Shown: in pieces, positions 56,788-64,000 of the stretch | Numbering within the stretch: position 1 is the stretch's first letter | Layout of the letters: each line of letters begins with the position of its first letter | Assembly (NCBI GenBank): GCA_947588965.1 | Contig: CANQAN010000001.1 | Location: 1 to 64,000, forward strand | Direction: 5' to 3' | From: an uncultured Helicobacteraceae bacterium | GTDB lineage: Bacteria; Campylobacterota; Campylobacteria; Campylobacterales; Helicobacteraceae | Length of the DNA: 64,000 nt | Made by a program: the position numbers and the translations under genes | Notes under the pieces: generated by a model | The model's input: the letters and a program-made list of their open reading frames with translations, nothing else | The model's database searches: none | What the model was told of the DNA's origin: nothing

Positions 56788-59378
56788 TTAATCCCTCAAA
56801 AATCCATACTCATAGATCTTTTTTTCAATTTTCTTAGCAAGGACTTTGAGAGCGACATTAAGCTCCCCAATCAAAGTCTTATAATGCTCATCTTTAGTCT
56901 TGCTAGGAGGATTCATTTTGCCCTTTTCATTGCGTCCTTGGAATAATTCCCTAATTTCATAGAGTGCGATGTTTGGATTGTATTTTTCCTCATTAAATTC
57001 TCTTGTGTGATAGTAGCGATAAATCTCTCTCCCCGCAGCAAAGACTCCTTTTGCCTCATCTGAAAATTCCAATCTCTCAAACTCTCGCTCTTGTTTAATA
57101 AGTACCTCCTCTTGCGCACTGGGCTTGACTTTGCCTTCAATAAAATCACTCATAAAGTGGCTCATAAAACTCTCCTTAGCTCCTATTTCTTTCTCTCTAA
57201 AGGGAATGAAGTGGTTCACCCCCCCCCCCCGCAGAGATGGCACTATGGCTTGTGATTCTGTTTTGAGGATGAAAGAGTGTGAAAGCAAGGCAATCGCTTT
57301 TAAATTCCTTATCACATTCCCACTCTTTTTTAGGAGAGAGAAACTGATCTCTGTCATTAATCCAATCTGCAGGAATCGCCTTGCGCACGGTAAAATAAAC
57401 ACTGCATGGAATGAGGTTGTTTGTATGAATACAGATATTTCTACCAATCACAGTATCCTGTTTTTGAGAAATATAAAGCAATGTATTTTGTTGAAAATCT
57501 GGACCGGGAGTTACCATAAATGCAAGCTCTGCATCCTCTTTTTCTTTTATATTGTCCTTATGTCGCTTGACCCAATAGTTAATGCTATTTTTTTCATCTG
57601 AATTTGAATAAAAATTCTTAGTATAGAGAAAACGTCCCTCCTCTTTATTTTCTTTATAGACATCATAGATATCAAGCTCTATCCTCTCAAGCTTTTTTTA
57701 ACACTTGTATCCCATATCAAAAACCCGATGGGAAAAGACACTCTCACATTATCAAAGGTATAAGAAGGAGCTATGAATCCCCCCTTAAATTCCGCCTTAA
57801 AATGCGTTCTAAACTGAATGAAATTTTGAGAATTGATATATTTGAGTGTTGAAAAACTTGCCAAAATACAGCCATCAAGTTCTTTAATGATTTTCATAAA
57901 AAATTGCGCAAACAGCTCGTTACTTGCAGGTCCTAAGGATTTTTTATATTTTTCCACCATTTTATGGGCTTTTGCGACCAAATTCTTAGTTGTACTTTTG
58001 GATTCCTTTTCCTTTGACATTTCATATTTTGAAGTTGCCTCCGCATAGGGTGGATTGATAAATACAACAAGCCTCTTTCTCTTTTCACTATCCCTAATGA
58101 TTTCTTGAAGGCTTTCTGGAAGTGGTGATTTTCTGCACTTCTCACAACCCTCAACAGCAAACTTAGAATCCCCATGCTCCCTACAAGGCTCATCAAAAAA
58201 TTCATCGTTTAAAAAGTCAAATTGAAAAACATTGCGCTCCAGCAAATTCCCACTCTTTTTTGCGATCTCTTGGCAAACAATCACATCAGCCTTATCCAAA
58301 GTGGAGGCATAGATATTGCTCGTGCTAAGCCCTATCAAAAGATTGCCCGTCCCCGCTGCAAGATCCCAAATATAATATTCATCTTGCCAATCCTCACCTA
58401 AGGATTTTGCAAGATATTCTTGAGCCTTCCTCACCCAAATTTTAGGAGTATAAAATGCCCCTTTACGTTCTCTAATATCGGGCTCGACAAGTAAATCACG
58501 TCTCTTTAAAATATCATCCCAAAATTCCTCTTTTGGTGGTCTTTCATAGAGATTCCAAAAGCTCTTATGGGCTTCTTGGTTGTCTTTGAATGTTACCGTT
58601 ACAGAAGAATACTTTCCCGCCCACAATGTTTTGATTTTGCCATATTGATAATGATCGGATTCTAAAACAGCATAAAGTTCCTGAATAATCGTCTTATTTC
58701 CCTCACTCAATAAATCGGCCAGATAGAAATCTCCCACTTCAACATTGAATTTTTTGCCATTTCCCAATTAACCGCTATGCTCTCTTTGACATACTTAAGC
58801 CATTTGTGATAGACGCGCACAAAATTATCCTTATTAATTTTCTCTTTTGTGATTACATTTGAGTTCAGATTCTTTTTAATAAATGCTCTCAATTCTCCCG
58901 TATCTTTAGAGTATTCAAAAGGATAAGCCTTACTTAAAAGCTGCTTGTCTTTAATCTGTTTATAGAGATAGACAAAAGTCTCACTTGTCTTATCGCTTGG
59001 TGTGACATTCCAATTCATAGCATTTTGATTCAAAATCTCCTCAATCTCGCTATCAAAGGGCAAAAAGATCATCTTGTAAGCATCAAATGCGCCGATATAA
59101 CGGGGACGATGAGATTCCCTTTTCTTGTATTTAGCTATGGTAATTATGAGTTGCGTGAGGGATTGCTCAAGATCACTTTCCTTCTGCTTCGCTTCAGCCC
59201 AAAAGAGATTTTGATTGACTACGCTTTTGAGTAGCCCATAGTCCTGCCAAATGCAAAAATCAATCTTATTGGATTCAAACTCACATTTGAAATTTTCAAA
59301 ATAAAGCTCACGGATTTTTTGTTTAAGGGTTGCTTCATTGAGCTTTGGAAGTTCTTTGATAATTTGTATGTCATTCAT
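56788..59378 (-). pseudogene. Type IIG restriction-modification enzyme gene with three frameshifts (Cj0031-like)
   Basis: The gene starts at ATG 59378. Part 1 (to 58707) has a PD-(D/E)XK nuclease core with WAEAKQKES. Part 2 (to 57679) is an N6-adenine methyltransferase: GAFYTPKIWV (motif X), WDLAAGTGNLL (motif I), INPPYAEA (motif IV). Parts 3 and 4 run to 56788. Frame breaks lie at A6 (58755..58750), A7 (57699..57693) and G12 (57230..57219); one A more, one A more and one G fewer would give one 863-residue protein. The poly-G break is a normal phase switch; the two A-tract breaks may be decay or sequencing errors. Domain order and the poly-G context resemble C. jejuni Cj0031. Confidence 0.85.
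57219..57230 (-). repeat. Poly-G(12) contingency tract in the Type IIG gene
   Basis: Twelve G on the coding strand; G11 or G14 would join the frame ending SAISAGGG to the frame beginning VNHFIPF. The present state is OFF even apart from the upstream breaks. Confidence 0.9.
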
Positions 59379-59450
59379 GTAAATTCCTAAAAACTTATTG
59401 CCAAACTTATTTTAATGAACAGAGGCTTAATTTTTCTAAATTTGCAAAAT

Positions 59451-60662
59451 TTACAAACAAGAACCCCTGCTCCATTTTAAGCCTCTAAAGTAGATTCCAT
59501 TTGCAACCAAAACACTCACGCACATTACAAGAGCTAGAATGATAGGTGTGTTAGCATTGATTGCCCCAACGACAAAAGATATGAATCCCGCTAAAGTGAA
59601 TTGCACCATGCCCAAAATCGCTGATGCCGTCCCCGAATACTCCACAAAACGCGCCATTGCCAGAGTTGTTGTGTTTGGCGCGATAAATCCAAGCATTGCA
59701 ATGCTTGTAAATATAGAAATCTCAAAGAGCCAAAAATTAGGATACAAAAACGCATTGACGCACAAAATCAGAGTTGAGAACAACATGACAATCAAAGAGA
59801 CGGCAAGAATCTTTTGAGATTCAAATCTCCGCACCAAAAACGCATTAATATTGGCAAAAATCACAAAACCTAAAGCGTTAAGTCCAAAAAGTGTGGAAAA
59901 TCCAAGCTCACTGATTCCAAAATATTTTTGAAAAATAAAGCTAGAACCTGTGATATAAGAAAACATTGCACATGATGCAAATCCAGAGGTCAAACTATAG
60001 ACCAAAAATATTTTTTCTCTAAAAACCACCTTGTAGCCATGTATTGCCTCTTTGTGAGAGAACTTTCTGTCCTTGAGATGGGGTGCGCTCTCTTGCAAAC
60101 CAAATAGTATCATTATAAAAAGTAGGATTCCAAGCAAAAATAATGTTGTAAAAATACTCTGCCAAGAAAAATATTGCAACAAAATCCCACCAAAAGTCGG
60201 AGAGAGCATAGGTGCAAGGGAACTAAACACCATCATTAATGCATAGATTCCAACAGCTTCTTTTGAAGTGAATAAGTCATTGACAATCGCCCTTGCAATC
60301 ACAACTCCCGCACAACCTCCTAGAGCCTCAAAAAAGCGCAGAATAATAAAACTATAAATATCATCAATGACAATGCAACCCAATGAAGAGATGATAAATA
60401 TAAAAATTCCCACTAAAATTGGCCTTTTGCGACCAAAAACATCGCTCATGGGACCATAGAGGAGTTGCCCAAATGAAAAAGCAAGAAAAAAACTCGCCAA
60501 AGACAATTGTGTCAAAAATGTGCTTGTCGCAAAACTCTCTTCTACTTGCGTAAGGGCTGGAAGATACATGTCCGTAGAGAGTGGCGCGATACTAGACATT
60601 AGGGCTAGAATAATGACAAGTTTAAGCTTTTTGAAACCTTTAATTTGACTGTGTTGCTGCAT
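59451..60662 (-). CDS. Bcr/CflA-type MFS multidrug efflux transporter
   Basis: A 403-residue protein with 12 predicted membrane helices. The early motif SIAPLSTDMYLPAL is typical of the Bcr/CflA group, and GQLLYGPMSDVFGRKRPIL is the MFS motif A. It exports drugs or other small molecules by proton antiport. Its promoter region is shared with the divergent PepSY-like gene and holds an inverted repeat. Confidence 0.92.
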   Translation of the reverse strand: MQQHSQIKGFKKLKLVIILALMSSIAPLSTDMYLPALTQVEESFATSTFLTQLSLASFFLAFSFGQLLYGPMSDVFGRKRPILVGIFIFIISSLGCIVIDDIYSFIILRFFEALGGCAGVVIARAIVNDLFTSKEAVGIYALMMVFSSLAPMLSPTFGGILLQYFSWQSIFTTLFLLGILLFIMILFGLQESAPHLKDRKFSHKEAIHGYKVVFREKIFLVYSLTSGFASCAMFSYITGSSFIFQKYFGISELGFSTLFGLNALGFVIFANINAFLVRRFESQKILAVSLIVMLFSTLILCVNAFLYPNFWLFEISIFTSIAMLGFIAPNTTTLAMARFVEYSGTASAILGMVQFTLAGFISFVVGAINANTPIILALVMCVSVLVANGIYFRGLKWSRGSCL

Positions 60663-60715
60663 ACCTCTCCTCTCAATCCTAGATAAATCTCTCCTTAAGG
60701 TTTGCGTAAAATCGT

Positions 60716-60744
60716 TTAACGCATTCTTAATATTGAATGGTTAA
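60716..60744. promoter_or_regulatory. Inverted repeat between Bcr-like and PepSY-like genes
   Basis: TTAAC-G-CATTC, an 8-base spacer, then GAATG-GTTAA: a 10-pair dyad with one extra base. It overlaps a possible -10 (TTAAAAT, 60741-60747) of the rightward gene. It looks like a regulator operator; the regulator is unknown. Confidence 0.4.
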
Positions 60745-60775
60745 AATGCACACATTCTATCCCTAAGGAGTCAAA

Positions 60776-61321
60776 ATGACAAAACAATTCCGCAATATCC
60801 ACATCTATCTTAGTTTGTTTTTTCTGCCTCTTGCACTTATGTACGCACTCACAGGAACTCTTTACATTTGCGGCTTTGATCAAGACAGTGGCGCTATCAA
60901 ACACAGCTATGTCTTAAATCAAGCATTCAAACAAGAAGAAACTAAAGATGTGATGCTTCAATTTCTTTCTGACAATAACCTCAAAATCCCATCAGACCTC
61001 ACTCTTAAAACAAAAAGAGGTGCGGCCACGCTTGGCAACTCTCATTATCAAGTCAGCCTCACTAAAAACGAGGATTCCACTTATACGCTCACCACCAATG
61101 AACGTTCCATCATAGGTGATATGATTATGCTCCATAAGGCAAAGGCAAAATGGTATTTCAATGTCCTTGCAATCGGCTTTGCCCTCACGCTCATTTTGCT
61201 CTATATTTCAGGCTTAATGATAACCCTTTTTAACATCAAAAAGAATCGCACAAGCCAAATTTTCACAATCCTTGCGGGATTGATTGTCAGCATTGGCGTT
61301 GGAATCCTAAGCGTTCTCTAA
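60776..61321 (+). CDS. PepSY-associated membrane protein
   Basis: A 181-residue protein with a first membrane helix (about 10-32), a periplasmic stretch of about 95 residues (PepSY-like: SHYQVSLTKNEDSTYTLTTN) and two C-terminal membrane helices (about 127-148 and 160-180). Opening FRNIHIYLSLFFLPLALMYA and MLHKAKAKWYFN are typical of PepSY-TM proteins, often tied to iron or haem reduction at the inner membrane. AAGGAG precedes the ATG. Confidence 0.8.
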   Translation: MTKQFRNIHIYLSLFFLPLALMYALTGTLYICGFDQDSGAIKHSYVLNQAFKQEETKDVMLQFLSDNNLKIPSDLTLKTKRGAATLGNSHYQVSLTKNEDSTYTLTTNERSIIGDMIMLHKAKAKWYFNVLAIGFALTLILLYISGLMITLFNIKKNRTSQIFTILAGLIVSIGVGILSVL

Positions 61322-61350
61322 TGCCTTCCCACCCACCACATTTGTGGATT

Positions 61351-62772
61351 CTAGTTAGACGTTCGGAATTCCTCTCTATCCCAACCACCGCCAAAGGACT
61401 TGTAGATCCCTATGACAGAGCTTAGAGATTCTAATCGCGCACTCTCTTGCTCTAATTCTGCGGCAAACAGCGAACTCTGCGTACTTAAGACTTCAAGATA
61501 ATTCGTATAGCCCTCTTCATAGCGCATATTTGCAAGCTCTAACGTGCGTCTTAACGCTACAACGCGCTCATCTAAACTATCCAATCGTTGTTTTGTAACT
61601 TGATAATTAAACAGACTCTCTCTCACCTCTCCAAAGGCCGTGCGCACAGTTTGCCCATAAGTCAAAAGCATTTCTCTATAGTGCGATTTTGCGAGATTGA
61701 CATTTGCATTTGTGCGTCCAAAGTCTAGCAAATTCCCTACAAAATTACCCCCAAAATTCCAAGTTGCATTTGAATCCCTCACAAGCGCATTGAGTTGCGG
61801 ACTCACATAGCCAAAAAGCCCCGTGAGTGAAATCGTTGGGAAATACGCACTCCTTGCCACTCCGATTGAAAAATTAGCTGCTTTGAGATTCTGCTCTGCT
61901 GCTTCAATATCGGGACGCTTCTGCAGAATCGTAGAGGGAAGCCCCGCTTGAATCTCTGGTGTCTTTGGCAATGTTTCTGGCTCTGTAGGGAGAGAATTCT
62001 TAAATATCCCCTCCGCATCGCGCCCAAGCAGAATCAAAAACGCGCTTTGTGCGGAATTTTGCTCCATTAAAAGACTTTGCAATTGCGCCCTCACACTCGC
62101 CATTTCCGACTTTGCTTGTTGCATATCAATCTCTGAAATCTTTCCGATTTCAAATTCTTTTTTACGATATTCATAGTTTTCCTCACGACTCTTTAGTGTA
62201 TTTTGGGAGATTTGCAACTGATTATTTAGGGTGAGAATCCCAAAATAGCTCTCCACGACATTAGCAGCCAAGCTCAAGCGCACCATATCGCGACTTGCCT
62301 TACTTGCAAGCAATTGCGCTAATGCACTTCTGTCTGCATCTCGCGCTCTCCCCCATAAATCCAATTCAAAGCTCAAAACAGCACTCAAAGAAAAATTATT
62401 ATAATTCTCCAAATATCCCAATTTTTCATTTTTGCGATTCCTTGTTCCCTCTCCCTGTGCGCTGATGTTTGGATAACGATCGCTCCTTGCATAGCTCCAT
62501 TGACTGCGCGCTTGTTCCACACGTTCCATTGCAACAAGCAAATCATAATTATTTTCCAAAGATTCCTCTACAAACGCATTGAGCCTAGAATCCCCAAATA
62601 CTTCCCACCATTTTTGAGAGATCTCCATATCTTGTGCGCTCTCTAGAGATTCTTTAGAATCGGGCAAGTTCATTTGTGGCTGCGCATAACGGGGGGACAA
62701 AGAACAACCACTCACACTAAGCGCAACAACCACCACAGCACTCAAATAAGTTTTAGAAAATTTAAAAACCAT
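61351..62772 (-). CDS. cmeC: Outer-membrane efflux channel of the RND pump (CmeC-like)
   Basis: A 473-residue lipoprotein of the OprM/TolC family: lipobox SVSGC (Cys23), then two repeats of the outer-membrane factor fold with long helices (WWEVFGDSRLNAFVEESLENN opening region; LLDFGRTNANVNLAKSHYRE in the second repeat). It forms the outer duct for the CmeB pump encoded 14 bases upstream. Confidence 0.93.
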   Translation of the reverse strand: MVFKFSKTYLSAVVVVALSVSGCSLSPRYAQPQMNLPDSKESLESAQDMEISQKWWEVFGDSRLNAFVEESLENNYDLLVAMERVEQARSQWSYARSDRYPNISAQGEGTRNRKNEKLGYLENYNNFSLSAVLSFELDLWGRARDADRSALAQLLASKASRDMVRLSLAANVVESYFGILTLNNQLQISQNTLKSREENYEYRKKEFEIGKISEIDMQQAKSEMASVRAQLQSLLMEQNSAQSAFLILLGRDAEGIFKNSLPTEPETLPKTPEIQAGLPSTILQKRPDIEAAEQNLKAANFSIGVARSAYFPTISLTGLFGYVSPQLNALVRDSNATWNFGGNFVGNLLDFGRTNANVNLAKSHYREMLLTYGQTVRTAFGEVRESLFNYQVTKQRLDSLDERVVALRRTLELANMRYEEGYTNYLEVLSTQSSLFAAELEQESARLESLSSVIGIYKSFGGGWDREEFRTSN

Positions 62773-62786
62773 AAATATCCTTTATC

Positions 62787-64000
62787 CTATTCTTTTGTCT
62801 TAAAGGTCGCGATAAATTCACTCAAACGCGCAAAATAGGTATAAAACAACGGAATAAAGAATGTCCCAATGAAAGTTGCAGCAAGCATTCCACCAATAAC
62901 GCCCGTTCCGATTGCGTGGCGACTTGCTGCTCCCGCCCCTGTACTGATTGCAAGAGGCAAAACACCAATCGTAAAGGCTAAAGAAGTCATAACAATCGGG
63001 CGGAATCTCAATCTTGCCGCCTCAATGGCAGAATCATAAATATCTTTGCCCTCCTGTTCTCTTGCTTGCATTGCAAATTCTACAATCAAAATAGCATTCT
63101 TCGCCGCTAGAGCAATCAACATAACAAGCCCAACATTGAAATAAATATCCACATTAAGCCCCCGTGCCCAAGTGAAAACAATCGCACCAAAAACCGCAAA
63201 AGGCACAGCAGTTAAGACTGCCATAGGCATGAGCCATTTTTCATATTGTGCTGCAAGAATGAGAAAAACAAATATAAGCCCAAAAATAAAGGCAATTGAT
63301 CCCGTACTGCCACTTGCTTTTTCTTGATAAGAAGTTCCCGACCACGCAATCGTATAGCCATCGGGCAAGACTTCATTTGCCACTTCTTCAATAGCCTTTA
63401 GGGCATCTCCAGAAGAATAACCTCGCGCAGTGTCTCCCGTTAATTTTGCTGCAGGGAACAGATTGAAGCGCTCCAAAATATCTGCTGCGACGATTCTTTG
63501 AAAAGTCACCAAAGAGCTAATGGGAATCAAATCTCCATTGCTAGAGCGCACAAAAACATTGCGCAAATCATTTGGCGTCTCTCGGAAAGAGCCTTCTGAT
63601 TGGATATTGACCTGATAGGTGCGCCCATAGAGATTAAAATCATTCACATAATACGCCCCAAATGTCGTTTGCAATGCAGAAAACACATCGCTCACATTCA
63701 CGCCCAGTGACTTTGCCTTTTCTCTATCCAAATGCACATTGTATTGTGGCACACTTGCACTCAATGTCGTCCTCACATTCATGAGTTCCTTACGTTGCGC
63801 GGCTTTTTCTAAAATAAGTCCCGTGTATTTTTGTAAGTCTGCAATTGAGCCTCCCGTTCTATCTTGAACATACATCTCAAAACCATCGGTCAAGCTAAGC
63901 CCATTAATCGGCGGGGGATTGAGAGCAAAAACTATCGCATTAGGATTCTGCATAAGCTGTCCTGTTAATTTTCCTGCAATGGTTTGAGAGTGATGCTCAT
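62787..64000 (-). CDS. cmeB: RND multidrug efflux transporter, 3' part (CmeB-like)
   Basis: About 404 residues of the C-terminal part; the frame is open to the window edge, so the start is outside. Visible are the docking/porter region ([14 protein letters not shown]), the tail membrane helices, and [22 protein letters not shown] and [20 protein letters not shown], all typical of AcrB/CmeB (HAE1 family). It pumps bile salts and antibiotics out using the proton gradient. The internal Met at 63953 is not the start. A CmeA-like gene should lie upstream, off the window. Confidence 0.94.
   Translation of the reverse strand, partial: EHHSQTIAGKLTGQLMQNPNAIVFALNPPPINGLSLTDGFEMYVQDRTGGSIADLQKYTGLILEKAAQRKELMNVRTTLSASVPQYNVHLDREKAKSLGVNVSDVFSALQTTFGAYYVNDFNLYGRTYQVNIQSEGSFRETPNDLRNVFVRSSNGDLIPISSLVTFQRIVAADILERFNLFPAAKLTGDTARGYSSGDALKAIEEVANEVLPDGYTIAWSGTSYQEKASGSTGSIAFIFGLIFVFLILAAQYEKWLMPMAVLTAVPFAVFGAIVFTWARGLNVDIYFNVGLVMLIALAAKNAILIVEFAMQAREQEGKDIYDSAIEAARLRFRPIVMTSLAFTIGVLPLAISTGAGAASRHAIGTGVIGGMLAATFIGTFFIPLFYTYFARLSEFIATFKTKE

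Noticed and set aside
56788-57517. Independent small genes flanking the poly-G at 57219
   Set aside because: They join with the upstream methyltransferase into one Type IIG protein when tract lengths are adjusted; starts inside these pieces lack ribosome sites.
61336-61347. CCACATTTGTGG palindrome between the PepSY and cmeC ends
   Set aside because: The stem is only five pairs with a two-base loop and no T run on either side; too weak to call a terminator.
1-64000. CRISPR arrays, tRNA or rRNA genes, insertion sequences, prophage
   Set aside because: Gaps between genes are short and no regularly spaced repeats, cloverleaf-like sequences, transposase or integrase motifs were seen.

Overview
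The window reads as chromosomal DNA of a Campylobacterota bacterium, most likely an enterohepatic Helicobacter or close relative. The evidence is an AT-rich genome with many short A/T tracts, poly-G contingency tracts, a CprR/HsrA-type response regulator, a Helicobacter-like citrate synthase, and gene orders known from Campylobacter and Helicobacter: flpA-trmB-ftsE-ftsX-peptidase, flaG-fliD-fliS, and folD-lepB next to a small cytochrome c. Species cannot be fixed from the sequence alone.

Layout. 1-1126: 5' part of a Cache-domain chemoreceptor. 1259-8915: a leftward formate dehydrogenase cluster (Fe-S protein, TorD-like chaperone, small Tat protein, selenocysteine FdhA, FdhB, FdhC, FdhD). 9039-12585: a small cytochrome c, then folD, lepB, an M50 protease, rpiB and a coiled-coil protein. 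12689-20690: leftward thiL-nadC-nadA-psd-bpt-transglycosylase-DJ-1, then efp. 19383-21340: a two-component system. 21472-22415: an FkbM-family methyltransferase gene switched OFF by a G10 tract. 22464-31866: DAHP synthase, gltA, lolA, an aldehyde dehydrogenase, an M48 lipoprotein, purU, sppA and lepA. 31867-39289: a restriction-modification (R-M) island. 39364-44609: flpA, trmB, ftsE, ftsX and an EnvC-like protein. 44710-47857: flagellar cap genes. 47898-52021: a DUF2156 protein, a soluble Cache-like sensor and cytochrome c peroxidase. 52226-54126: a further R-M pair. 54257-56638: nitrite reductase nrfHA. 56788-59378: a Type IIG R-M gene broken by one poly-G and two poly-A frameshifts. 59451-64000: drug efflux genes, including the cmeC and cmeB ends.

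How the genes work together. Formate oxidation (Fdh), ammonia-forming nitrite reduction (Nrf) and cytochrome c peroxidase describe a periplasmic, low-oxygen respiratory chain. NrfHA has a possible CRP/FNR-type site at the class II position. About 12 kb of the window is R-M DNA: a CtsM-like pair, a tightly overlapping M1-R1-M2-R2 block, an orphan HNH-type nuclease, an m5C pair and the broken Type IIG gene. Several members are broken or duplicated, which suggests fast turnover.

The most interesting signals are the M1-R1-M2-R2 cluster, a 65-bp direct repeat that copies the catalytic-Asp part of an endonuclease to the far side of its methyltransferase, two poly-G switches, and the UGA/SECIS in fdhA. 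No tRNA, rRNA, CRISPR array, insertion sequence or prophage was recognised.
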